From Hippasteria phrygiana (taxonomy: Eukaryota; Echinodermata; Asteroidea; Valvatida; Goniasteridae): a stretch of 64,000 bases of DNA. The notes beneath the pieces were generated by a model. It was not told the DNA's origin, did not search any database, and saw only the letters and a list, made by a program, of their open reading frames with translations. Shown in pieces: positions 48,663 through 61,403 of the stretch (its first letter is position 1; every line of letters starts with the position of its first letter). The DNA is taken from positions 1 through 64,000 of the forward strand of contig JAZGUH010000535.1 in assembly GCA_037893225.1 (NCBI GenBank), in the 5' to 3' direction. The translations under genes were made by a program, and so were the position numbers.

Positions 48663-51443
48663 TTGTGGAGAAAATTCAAACCTCGCAATGTTTATTTTCT
48701 TTCCGGCCACCATCTGTGTGCAGATTACCTTTTATTTATTGCTCCATGCCTGTCAAATTCCCTGGGGTATGGACTTGCTTTACTCATTCATAATTGCATG
48801 AAATATCAACCAAATACAGTAATTTTGACATGTATGGATAGCTTAGATCTGGCGCTACATGTTGCAATCATCGGCGGCTTCCTAGAGTTAAAACTTGTGG
48901 AGAAAATTCAAACCTCGCAATGTTTATTTTCTTTCCGGCCAACATCTGTGTACATGTTACCGTCTATTTATTGCTCCATGCATGTCAAATTCCCTGGGGT
49001 ATGGACTTGCTTTACTCATTCATAATTGCATGAAATATCAACCAAATTCAGTAATTTTGACATGTATGGATAGCTTAGATCTGGCGCTACATGTTGCAAT
49101 TATCGGCGGCTTCTTAGAGTTAACACTTGTGGAGAAAATTCAAACCTCGCAATGTTTATTTTCTTCCCGGCCACCATCTGTGTGCAGATTACCTTTTATT
49201 TATTGCTCCATGCCTGTCAAATTCTCTGGGGTATGGACCTGCTTTACTCTTTCATAATTGCATGAAATATCAACCAAATTCAGTAATTTTGACATGTATG
49301 GATAGCTTAGATCTGGCGCTACATGTTGCAATTATCGGCGGCTTCTTAGAGTTAACACTTGTGGAGAAAATTCAAACCTCGCAAAGTTTATTTTCTTTCC
49401 GGCCAACATCTGTGTGCATATTACCGTCTATTTATTGCTCCATGCCTGTCAAATTCCCTAGGGTATGACTTGCTTTACTCATTCATAATTGCATGAAATA
49501 TCAACCAAATTCAGTAATTTTGACATGTATGGATAGCTTAGATCTGGCGCTACATGTTGCAATTATCGGCGGCTTCTTAGAGTTAACACTTGTGGAGAAA
49601 ATTCAAACCTCGCAATGTTTATTTTCTTCCCGGCCACCATCTGTGTGCAGATTACCTTTTATTTATTGCTCCATGCCTGTCAAATTCCCTGGGGTATGGA
49701 CTTGCTTTCCTCATTCATAATTGCATGAAATATCAACCAAATTCAGTAATTTTGACATGTATGGATAGCTTAGATCTGGCGCTACATGTTGCAATTATCG
49801 GCGGCTTCTTAGAGTTAAAACTTGTGGAGAAAATTCAAACCTCGCAATGTTTATTTTCTTTCCGGCCAACATCTGTGTACATATTACCTTCTATTTATTG
49901 CTCCATGCCTGTCAAATTCCCTGGGGTATGACTTGCTTTACTCATTCATAATTGCATGAAATATAAACCAAATACAGTAATGTTGACATGTATGGATAGC
50001 TTAGATCTGGCGCTACATGTTGCAATCATCGGCGGCTTCCTAGAGTTAAAACTTGTGGAGAAAATTCAAACCTCGCAATGTTTATTTTCTTTCCGGCCAA
50101 CATCTGTGTACATGTTACCGTCTATTTATTGCTCCATGCATGTCAAATTCCCTGGGGTATGGACTTGCTTTACTCATTCATAATTGCATGAAATATCAAC
50201 CAAATTCAGTAATTTTGACATGTATGGATAGCTTAGATCTGGCGCTACATGTTGCAATTATCGGCGGCTTCTTAGAGTTAACACTTGTGGAGAAAATTCA
50301 AACCTCGCAAAGTTTATTTTCTTTCCGGCCAACATCTGTGTGCATATTACCTTTTATTTATTGCTCCATGCCTGTCAAATTCCCTGGGGTATGGACTTGC
50401 TTTACTCATTCATAATTGCATGAAATATCAACCAAATACAGTAATTTTGACATGTATGGATAGCTTAGATCTGGCGCTACATGTTGCAATCATCGGCGGC
50501 TTCCTAGAGTTAAAACTTGTGGAGAAAATTCAAACCTCGCAATGTTTATTTTCTTTCCGGCCAACATCTGTGTACATGTTACCGTCTATTTATTGCTCCA
50601 TGCATGTCAAATTCCCTTGGGTATGGACTTGCTTTACTCATTCATAATTGCATGAAATATCAACCAAATTCAGTAATTTTGACATGTATGGATAGCTTAG
50701 ATCTGGCGCTACATGTTGCAATTATCGGCGGCTTCTTAGAGTTAACACTTGTGGAGAAAATTCAAACCTCGCAATGTTTATTTTCTTCCCGGCCACCATC
50801 TGTGTGCAGATTACCTTTTATTTATTGCTCCATGCCTGTCAAATTCTCTGGGGTATGGACTTGCTTTACTCATTCATAATTGCATGAAATATCAACCAAA
50901 TTCAGTAATTTTGACATGTATGGATAGCTTAGATCTGGCGCTACATGTTGCAATTATCGGCGGCTTCTTAGAGTTAACACTTGTGGAGAAAATTCAAACC
51001 TCGCAAAGTTTATTTTCTTTCCGGCCAACATCTGTGTGCATATTACCGTCTATTTATTGCTCCATGCCTGTCAAATTCCCTAGGGTATGACTTGCTTTAC
51101 TCATTCATAATTGCATGAAATATCAACCAAATTCAGTAATTTTGACATGTATGGATAGCTTAGATCTGGCGCTACATGTTGCAATTATCGGCGGCTTCTT
51201 AGAGTTAACACTTGTGGAGAAAATTCAAACCTCGCAATGTTTATTTTCTTCCCGGCCACCATCTGTGTGCAGATTACCTTTTATTTATTGCTCCATGCCT
51301 GTCAAATTCCCTGGGGTATGGACTTGCTTTACTCATTCATAATTGCATGAAATATCAACCAAATTCAGTAATTTTGACATGTATGGATAGCTTAGATCTG
51401 GCGCTACATGTTGCAATTATCGGCGGCTTCTTAGAGTTAAAAC
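48663..51443 (+). repeat. 12-monomer HOR unit, copy 3 (2,781 bp)
   Basis: Same order H C B D B F C G C B D B, again with the GGACCTGC, GCTTTCCTC and CCCTTGGG marks. It lies inside the second copy of the 29-monomer duplication and corresponds to the unit at 41944. Confidence 0.9.
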
Positions 51444-53527
51444 TTGTGGAGAAAATTCAAACCTCGCAATGTTTATTTTCTTTCCGGCCAACATCTGTGT
51501 ACATATTACCTTCTATTTATTGCTCCATGCCTGTCAAATTCCCTGGGGTATGACTTGCTTTACTCATTCATAATTGCATGAAATATAAACCAAATACAGT
51601 AATGTTGACATGTATGGATAGCTTAGATCTGGCGCTACATGTTGCAATCATCGGCGGCTTCCTAGAGTTAAAACTTGTGGAGAAAATTCAAACCTCGCAA
51701 TGTTTATTTTCTTTCCGGCCAACATCTGTGTACATGTTACCGTCTATTTATTGCTCCATGCATGTCAAATTCCCTGGGGTATGGACTTGCTTTATTCATT
51801 CATAATTGCATGAAATATCAACCAAATGCAGTAATTTTGACATGTATGGATAGCTTAGATCTGGCGCTACATGTTGCAATCATCGGCGGCTTCCTAGAGT
51901 TAAAACTTGTGGAGAAAATTCAAACCTCGCAATGTTTATTTTCTTTCCGGCCAACATCTGTGTACATGTTACCGTCTATTTATTGCTCCATGCATGTCAA
52001 ATTCCCTGGGGTATGGACTTGCTTTACTCATTCATAATTGCATGAAATATCAACCAAATTCAGTAATTTTGACATGTATGGATAGCTTAGATCTGGCGCT
52101 ACATGTTGCAATTATCGGCGGCTTCTTAGAGTTAACACTTGTGGAGAAAATTCAAACCTCGCAAAGTTTATTTTCTTTCCGGCCAACATCTGTGTGCATA
52201 TTACTGTCTATTTATTGCTCCATGCCTGTCAAATTCCCTAGGGTATGACTTGCTTTACTCATTCATAATTGCATGAAATATCAACCAAATTAAGTAATTT
52301 TGACATGTATGGATAGCTTAGATCTGGCGCTACATGTTGCAATTATCGGCGGCTTCTTAGAGTTAACACTTGTGGAGAAAATTCAAACCTCGCAATGTTT
52401 ATTTTCTTCCCGGCCACCATCTGTGTGCAGATTACCTTTTATTTATTGCTCCATGCCTGTCAAATTCCCTGGGGTATGGACTTGCTTTACTCATTCATAA
52501 TTGCATGAAATATCAACCAAATTCAGTAATTTTGACATGTATGGATAGCTTAGATCTGGCGCTACATGTTGCAATTATCGGCGGCTTCTTAGAGTTAAAA
52601 CTTGTGGAGAAAATTCAAACCTCGCAATGTTTATTTTCTTTCCGGCCAACATCTGTGTACATATTACCTTCTATTTATTGCTCCATGCCTGTCAAATTCC
52701 CTGGGGTATGACTTGCTTTACTCATTCATAATTGCATGAAATATAAACCAAATACAGTAATGTTGACATGTATGGATAGCTTAGATCTGGCGCTACATGT
52801 TGCAATCATCGGCGGCTTCCTAGAGTTAAAACTTGTGGAGAAAATTCAAACCTCGCAATGTTTATTTTCTTTCCGGCCAACATCTGTGTACATGTTACCG
52901 TCTATTTATTGCTCCATGCATGTCAAATTCCCTGGGGTATGGACTTGCTTTATTCATTCATAATTGCATGAAATATCAACCAAATGCAGTAATTTTGACA
53001 TGTATGGATAGCTTAGATCTGGCGCTACATGTTGCAATCATCGGCGGCTTCCTAGAGTTAAAACTTGTGGAGAAAATTCAAACCTCGCAATGTTTATTTT
53101 CTTTCCGGCCAACATCTGTGTACATGTTACCGTCTATTTATTGCTCCATGCATGTCAAATTCCCTGGGGTATGGACTTGCTTTACTCATTCATAATTGCA
53201 TGAAATATCAACCAAATTCAGTAATTTTGACATGTATGGATAGCTTAGATCTGGCGCTACATGTTGCAATTATCCGCGGCTTCTTAGAGTTAACACTTGT
53301 GGAGAAAATTCAAACCTCGCAAAGTTTATTTTCTTTCCGGCCAACATCTGTGTGCATATTACCGTCTATTTATTGCTCCATGCCTGTCAAATTCCCTAGG
53401 GTATGACTTGCTTTACTCATTCATAATTGCATGAAATATCAACCAAATTAAGTAATTTTGACATGTATGGATAGCTTAGATCTGGCGCTACATGTTGCAA
53501 TTATCGGCGGCTTCTTAGAGTTAACAC
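51212..53527 (+). repeat. 5-monomer repeat B F C C D, second pair
   Basis: Units at 51212 and 52370, the macro-duplicate of 44493-46808. One D monomer has the private ATTACTGTC change at 52205. A further B F C C (53528-54454) follows but runs into B instead of D. Confidence 0.9.
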
Positions 53528-54917
53528 TTGTGGAGAAAATTCAAACCTCGCAATGTTTATTTTCTTCCCGGCCACCATCTGTGTGCAGATTACCTTTTAT
53601 TTATTGCTCCATGCCTGTCAAATTCCCTGGGGTATGGACTTGCTTTACTCATTCATAATTGCATGAAATATCAACCAAATTCAGTAATTTTGACATGTAT
53701 GGATAGCTTAGATCTGGCGCTACATGTTGCAATTATCGGCGGCTTCTTAGAGTTAAAACCTGTGGAGAAAATTCAAACCTCGCAATGTTTATTTTCTTTC
53801 CGGCCAACATCTGTGTACATATTACCTTCTATTTATTGCTCCATGCCTGTCAAATTCCCTGGGGTATGACTTGCTTTACTCATTCATAATTGCATGAAAT
53901 TTAAACCAAATACAGTAATGTTGACATGTATGGATAGCTTAGATCTGGCGCTACATGTTGCAATCATCGGCGGCTTCCTAGAGTTAAAACTTGTGGAGAA
54001 AATTCAAACCTCGCAATGTTTATTTTCTTTCCGGCCAACATCTGTGTACATGTTACCGTCTATTTATTGCTCCATGCATGTCAAATTCCCTGGGGTATGG
54101 ACTTGCTTTATTCATTCATAATTGCATGAAATATCAACCAAATGCAGTAATTTTGACATGTATGGATAGCTTAGATCTGGCGCTACATGTTGCAATCATC
54201 GGCGGCTTCCTAGAGTTAAAACTTGTGGAGAAAATTCAAACCTCGCAATGTTTATTTTCTTTCCGGCCAACATCTGTGTACATGTTACCGTCTATTTATT
54301 GCTCCATGCATGTCAAATTCCCTGGGGTATGGACTTGCTTTACTCATTCATAATTGCATGAAATATCAACCAAATTCAGTAATTTTGACATGTATGGATA
54401 GCTTAGATCTGGCGCTACATGTTGCAATTATCGGCGGCTTCTTAGAGTTAACACTTGTGGAGAAAATTCAAACCTCGCAATGTTTATTTTCTTCCCGGCC
54501 ACCATCTGTGTGCAGATTACCTTTTATTTATTGCTCCATGCCTGTCAAATTCTCTGGGGTATGGACTTGCTTTACTCTTTCATAATTGCATGAAATATCA
54601 ACCAAATTCAGTAATTTTGACATGTATGGATAGCTTAGATCTGGCGCTACATGTTGCAATTATCGGCGGCTTCTTAGAGTTAACACTTGTGGAGAAAATT
54701 CAAACCTCGCAAAGTTTATTTTCTTTCCGGCCAACATCTGTGTGCATATTACCGTCTATTTATTGCTCCATGCCTGTCAAATTCCCTAGGGTATGACTTG
54801 CTTTACTCATTCATAATTGCATGAAATATCAACCAAATTCAGTAATTTTGACATGTATGGATAGCTTAGATCTGGCGCTACATGTTGCAATTATCGGCGG
54901 CTTCTTAGAGTTAACAC
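53528..54917 (+). repeat. B F C C B D block, duplicated 9,034 bp downstream
   Basis: The rare marks TTAAAACCTG and GAAATTTAAACC in the F monomer and its right edge, followed by C C B (with CTTTACTCTTTC) and D, are repeated at 62562-63951. The two copies are 39 monomers apart, so they are either remnants of a large duplication or an exchange between distant parts of the array. Confidence 0.85.
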
Positions 54918-56772
54918 TTGTGGAGAAAATTCAAACCTCGCAATGTTTATTTTCTTCCCGGCCACCATCTGTGTGCAGATTACCTTTTATTTATTGCTCC
55001 ATGCCTGTCAAATTCCCTGGGGTATGGACTTGCTTTCCTCATTCATAATTGCATGAAATATCAACCAAATTCAGTAATTTTGACATGTATGGATAGCTTA
55101 GATCTGGCGCTACATGTTGCAATTATCGGCGGCTTCTTAGAGTTAACACTTGTGGAGAAAATTCAAACCTCGCAATGTTTATTTTCTTTCCGGCCACCAT
55201 CTGTGTGCAGATTACCTTTTATTTATTGCTCCATGCCTGTCAAATTCCCTGGGGTATGGACTTGCTTTACTCATTCATAATTGCATGAAATATCAACCAA
55301 ATACAGTAATTTTGACATGTATGGATAGCTTAGATCCGGCGCTACATGTTGCAATCATCGGCGGCTTCCTAGAGTTAAAACTTGTGGAGAAAATTCAAAC
55401 CTCGCAATGTTTATTTTCTTTCCGGCCAACATCTGTGTACATGTTACCGTCTATTTATTGCTCCATGCATGTCAAATTCCCTGGGGTATGGACTTGCTTT
55501 ACTCATTCATAATTGCATGAAATATCAACCAAATTCAGTAATTTTGACATGTATGGATAGCTTAGATCTGGCGCTACATGTTGCAATTATCGGCGGCTTC
55601 TTAGAGTTAACACTTGTGGAGAAAATTCAAACCTCGCAATGTTTATTTTCTTCCCGGCCACCATCTGTGTGCAGATTACCTTTTATTTATTGCTCCATGC
55701 CTGTCAAATTCTCTGGGGTATGGACTTGCTTTACTCTTTCATAATTGCATGAAATATCAACCAAATTCAGTAATTTTGACATGTATGGATAGCTTAGATC
55801 TGGCGCTACATGTTGCAATTATCGGCGGCTTCTTAGAGTTAACACTTGTGGAGAAAATTCAAACCTCGCAAAGTTTATTTTCTTTCCGGCCAACATCTGT
55901 GTGCATATTACCGTCTATTTATTGCTCCATGCCTGTCAAATTCCCTAGGGTATGACTTGCTTTACTCATTCATAATTGCATGAAATATCAACCAAATTCA
56001 GTAATTTTGACATGTATGGATAGCTTAGATCTGGCGCTACATGTTGCAATTATCGGCGGCTTCTTAGAGTTAACACTTGTGGAGAAAATTCAAACCTCGC
56101 AATGTTTATTTTCTTCCCGGCCACCATCTGTGTGCAGATTACCTTTTATTTATTGCTCCATGCCTGTCAAATTCCCTGGGGTATGGACTTGCTTTCCTCA
56201 TTCATAATTGCATGAAATATCAACCAAATTCAGTAATTTTGACATGTATGGATAGCTTAGATCTGGCGCTACATGTTGCAATTATCGGCGGCTTCTTAGA
56301 GTTAAAACTTGTGGAGAAAATTCAAACCTCGCAATGTTTATTTTCTTTCCGGCCAACATCTGTGTACATATTACCTTCTATTTATTGCTCCATGCCTGTC
56401 AAATTCCCTGGGGTATGACTTGCTTTACTCATTCATAATTGCATGAAATATAAACCAAATACAGTAATGTTGACATGTATGGATAGCTTAGATCTGGCGC
56501 TACATGTTGCAATCATCGGCGGCTTCCTAGAGTTAAAACTTGTGGAGAAAATTCAAACCTCGCAATGTTTATTTTCTTTCCGGCCAACATCTGTGTACAT
56601 ATTACCTTCTATTTATTGCTCCATGCCTGTCAAATTCCCTGGGGTATGACTTGCTTTACTCATTCATAATTGCATGAAATTTAAACCAAATACAGTAATG
56701 TTGACATGTATGGATAGCTTAGATCTGGCGCTACATGTTGCAATCATCGGCGGCTTCCTAGAGTTAAAACTT
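54455..56772 (+). repeat. B D B H C / B D B F segment (1,159-bp step)
   Basis: B D B H C at 54455-55613 is followed by B D B F F from 55614. The two B monomers at the starts share TCTCTGGGG and CTTTACTCTTTC but lack the GGACCTGC change of the 12-monomer HOR. They therefore carry the state that the HOR marker appears to derive from. One base in this stretch (GATCCGG near 55336) removes the monomer's BglII site. Confidence 0.8.
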
Positions 56773-58160
56773 GTGGAGAAAATTCAAACCTCGCAATGTT
56801 TATTTTCTTTCCGGCCAACATCTGTGTACATGTTACCGTCTATTTATTGCTCCATGCATGTCAAATTCCCTGGGGTATGGACTTGCTTTATTCATTCATA
56901 ATTGCATGAAATATCAACCAAATGCAGTAATTTTGACATGTATGGATAGCTTAGATCTGGCGCTACATGTTGCAATCATCGGCGGCTTCCTAGAGTTAAA
57001 ACTTGTGGAGAAAATTCAAACCTCGCAATGTTTATTTTCTTTCCGGCCAACATCTGTGTACATGTTACCGTCTATTTATTGCTCCATGCATGTCAAATTC
57101 CCTGGGGTATGGACTTGCTTTCCTCATTCATAATTGCATGAAATATCAACCAAATTCAGTAATTTTGACATGTATGGATAGCTTAGATCTGGCGCTACAT
57201 GTTGCAATTATCGGCGGCTTCTTAGAGTTAAAACTTGTGGAGAAAATTCAAACCTCGCAATGTTTATTTTCTTTCCGGCCAACATCTGTGTACATATTAC
57301 CTTCTATTTATTGCTCCATGCCTGTCAAATTCCCTGGGGTATGACTTGCTTTACTCATTCATAATTGCATGAAATATAAACCAAATACAGTAATGTTGAC
57401 ATGTATGGATAGCTTAGATCTGGCGCTACATGTTGCAATCATCGGCGGCTTCCTAGAGTTAAAACTTGTGGAGAAAATTCAAACCTCGCAATGTTTATTT
57501 TCTTTCCGGCCAACATCTGTGTACATATTACCTTCTATTTATTGCTCCATGCCTGTCAAATTCCCTGGGGTATGACTTGCTTTACTCATTCATAATTGCA
57601 TGAAATTTAAACCAAATACAGTAATGTTGACATGTATGGATAGCTTAGATCTGGCGCTACATGTTGCAATCATCGGCGGCTTCCTAGAGTTAAAACTTGT
57701 GGAGAAAATTCAAACCTCGCAATGTTTATTTTCTTTCCGGCCAACATCTGTGTACATGTTACCGTCTATTTATTGCTCCATGCATGTCAAATTCCCTGGG
57801 GTATGGACTTGCTTTATTCATTCATAATTGCATGAAATATCAACCAAATGCAGTAATTTTGACATGTATGGATAGCTTAGATCTGGCGCTACATGTTGCA
57901 ATCATCGGCGGCTTCCTAGAGTTAAAACTTGTGGAGAAAATTCAAACCTCGCAATGTTTATTTTCTTTCCGGCCAACATCTGTGTACATGTTACCGTCTA
58001 TTTATTGCTCCATGCATGTCAAATTCCCTGGGGTATGGACTTGCTTTACTCATTCATAATTGCATGAAATATCAACCAAATTCAGTAATTTTGACATGTA
58101 TGGATAGCTTAGATCTGGCGCTACATGTTGCAATTATCGGCGGCTTCTTAGAGTTAACAC
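56309..58160 (+). repeat. 4-monomer repeat F F C C, two tandem units (926 bp each)
   Basis: Units start at 56309 and 57235; 926 is two 231-bp plus two 232-bp monomers. The second F in each unit is followed by GAAATTTAAACC. The fourth monomer of the first unit (C, 57003) carries GCTTTCCTC, a mark otherwise seen on the B monomer that precedes F. That makes it a hybrid whose right end comes from B, and it shows where the tandem copy was joined. Confidence 0.88.
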
Positions 58161-61100
58161 TTGTGGAGAAAATTCAAACCTCGCAATGTTTATTTTCTTC
58201 CCGGCCACCATCTGTGTGCAGATTACCTTTTATTTATTGCTCCATGCCTGTCAAATTCTCTGGGGTATGGACTTGCTTTACTCTTTCATAATTGCATGAA
58301 ATATCAACCAAATTCAGTAATTTTGACATGTATGGATAGCTTAGATCTGGCGCTACATGTTGCAATTATCGGCGGCTTCTTAGAGTTAACACTTGTGGAG
58401 AAAATTCAAACCTCGCAAAGTTTATTTTCTTTCCGGCCAACATCTGTGTGCATATTACCGTCTATTTATTGCTCCATGCCTGTCAAATTCCCTAGGGTAT
58501 GACTTGCTTTACTCATTCATAATTGCATGAAATATCAACCAAATTCAGTAATTTTGACATGTATGGATAGCTTAGATCTGGCGCTACATGTTGCAATTAT
58601 CGGCGGCTTCTTAGAGTTAACACTTGTGGAGAAAATTCAAACCTCGCAATGTTTATTTTCTTCCCGGCCACCATCTGTGTGCAGATTACCTTTTATTTAT
58701 TGCTCCATGCCTGTCAAATTCCCTGGGGTATGGACTTGCTTTCCTCATTCATAATTGCATGAAATATCAACCAAATTCAGTAATTTTGACATGTATGGAT
58801 AGCTTAGATCTGGCGCTACATGTTGCAATTATCGGCGGCTTCTTAGAGTTAACACTTGTGGAGAAAATTCAAACCTCGCAATGTTTATTTTCTTTCCGGC
58901 CACCATCTGTGTGCAGATTACCTTTTATTTATTGCTCCATGCCTGTCAAATTCCCTGGGGTATGGACTTGCTTTACTCATTCATAATTGCATGAAATATC
59001 AACCAAATACAGTAATTTTGACATGTATGGATAGCTTAGATCTGGCGCTACATGTTGCAATTATCGGCGGCTTCTTAGAGTTAACACTTGTGGAGAAAAT
59101 TCAAACCTCGCAATGTTTATTTTCTTCCCGGCCACCATCTGTGTGCAGATTACCTTTTATTTATTGCTCCATGCCTGTCAAATTCTCTGGGGTATGGACT
59201 TGCTTTACTCTTTCATAATTGCATGAAATATCAACCAAATTCAGTAATTTTGACATGTATGGATAGCTTAGATCTGGCGCTACATGTTGCAATTATCGGC
59301 GGCTTCTTAGAGTTAACACTTGTGGAGAAAATTCAAACCTCGCAAAGTTTATTTTCTTTACGGCCAACATCTGTGTGCATATTACCGTCTATTTATTGCT
59401 CCATGCCTGTCAAATTCCCTAGGGTATGACTTGCTTTACTCATTCATAATTGCATGAAATATCAACCAAATTCAGTAATTTTGACATGTATGGATAGCTT
59501 AGATCTGGCGCTACATGTTGCAATTATCGGCGGCTTCTTAGAGTTAACACTTGTGGAGAAAATTCAAACCTCGCAATGTTTATTTTCTTCCCGGCCACCA
59601 TCTGTGTGCAGATTACCTTTTATTTATTGCTCCATGCCTGTCAAATTCCCTGGGGTATGGACTTGCTTTCCTCATTCATAATTGCATGAAATATCAACCA
59701 AATTCAGTAATTTTGACATGTATGGATAGCTTAGATCTGGCGCTACATGTTGCAATTATCGGCGGCTTCTTAGAGTTAAAACTTGTGGAGAAAATTCAAA
59801 CCTCGCAATGTTTATTTTCTTTCCGGCCAACATCTGTGTACATATTACCTTCTATTTATTGCTCCATGCCTGTCAAATTCCCTGGGGTATGACTTGCTTT
59901 ACTCATTCATAATTGCATGAAATATAAACCAAATACAGTAATGTTGACATGTATGGATAGCTTAGATCTGGCGCTACATGTTGCAATCATCGGCGGCTTC
60001 CTAGAGTTAAAACTTGTGGAGAAAATTCAAACCTCGCAATGTTTATTTTCTTTCCGGCCAACATCTGTGTACATGTTACCGTCTATTTATTGCTCCATGC
60101 ATGTCAAATTCCCTGGGGTATGGACTTGCTTTACTCATTCATAATTGCATGAAATATCAACCAAATTCAGTAATTTTGACATGTATGGATAGCTTAGATC
60201 TGGCGCTACATGTTGCAATTATCGGCGGCTTCTTAGAGTTAACACTTGTGGAGAAAATTCAAACCTCGCAAAGTTTATTTTCTTTCCGGCCAACATCTGT
60301 GTGCATATTACCGTCTATTTATTGCTCCATGCCTGTCAAATTCCCTAGGGTATGACTTGCTTTACTCATTCATAATTGCATGAAATATCAACCAAATTCA
60401 GTAATTTTGACATGTATGGATAGCTTAGATCTGGCGCTACATGTTGCAATTATCGGCGGCTTCTTAGAGTTAACACTTGTGGAGAAAATTCAAACCTCGC
60501 AATGTTTATTTTCTTCCCGGCCACCATCTGTGTGCAGATTACCTTTTATTTATTGCTCCATGCCTGTCAAATTCCCTGGGGTATGGACTTGCTTTACTCA
60601 TTCATAATTGCATGAAATATCAACCAAATACAGTAATTTTGACATGTATGGATAGCTTAGATCTGGCGCTACATGTTGCAATCATCGGCGGCTTCCTAGA
60701 GTTAAAACTTGTGGAGAAAATTCAAACCTCGCAATGTTTATTTTCTTTCCGGCCAACATCTGTGTACATGTTACCGTCTATTTATTGCTCCATGCATGTC
60801 AAATTCCCTTGGGTATGGACTTGCTTTACTCATTCATAATTGCATGAAATATCAACCAAATTCAGTAATTTTGACATGTATGGATAGCTTAGATCTGGCG
60901 CTACATGTTGCAATTATCGGCGGCTTCTTAGAGTTAACACTTGTGGAGAAAATTCAAACCTCGCAATGTTTATTTTCTTCCCGGCCACCATCTGTGTGCA
61001 GATTACCTTTTATTTATTGCTCCATGCCTGTCAAATTCTCTGGGGTATGGACTTGCTTTACTCATTCATAATTGCATGAAATATCAACCAAATTCAGTAA

Positions 61101-61403
61101 TTTTGACATGTATGGATAGCTTAGATCTGGCGCTACATGTTGCAATTATCGGCGGCTTCTTAGAGTTAACACTTGTGGAGAAAATTCAAACCTCGCAAAG
61201 TTTATTTTCTTTCCGGCCAACATCTGTGTGCATATTACCGTCTATTTATTGCTCCATGCCTGTCAAATTCCCTAGGGTATGACTTGCTTTACTCATTCAT
61301 AATTGCATGAAATATCAACCAAATTCAGTAATTTTGACATGTATGGATAGCTTAGATCTGGCGCTACATGTTGCAATTATCGGCGGCTTCTCAGAGTTAA
61401 CAC

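Larger units (their letters stand above)
46809..53527 (+). repeat. 29-monomer macro-repeat, copy 2 (6,719 bp)
   Basis: This is the second tandem copy of 40090-46808. It begins directly after the AAATTAAG variant (near 46726) and ends after the same variant (near 53446). The base text before copy 1 has AAATTCAG at that place, so the exact unit edge lies a few tens of bases left of the TTGTGGAG phase point used here. After 53528 the order changes (B F C C B instead of B F C G). Confidence 0.92.

Noticed and set aside
40090..53527. Interpreting the 29-monomer duplication as certainly real
   Set aside because: Assemblers can duplicate satellite blocks. The single-base differences between copies argue for two true copies, but read-level proof is not available here, so confidence was held below certainty.
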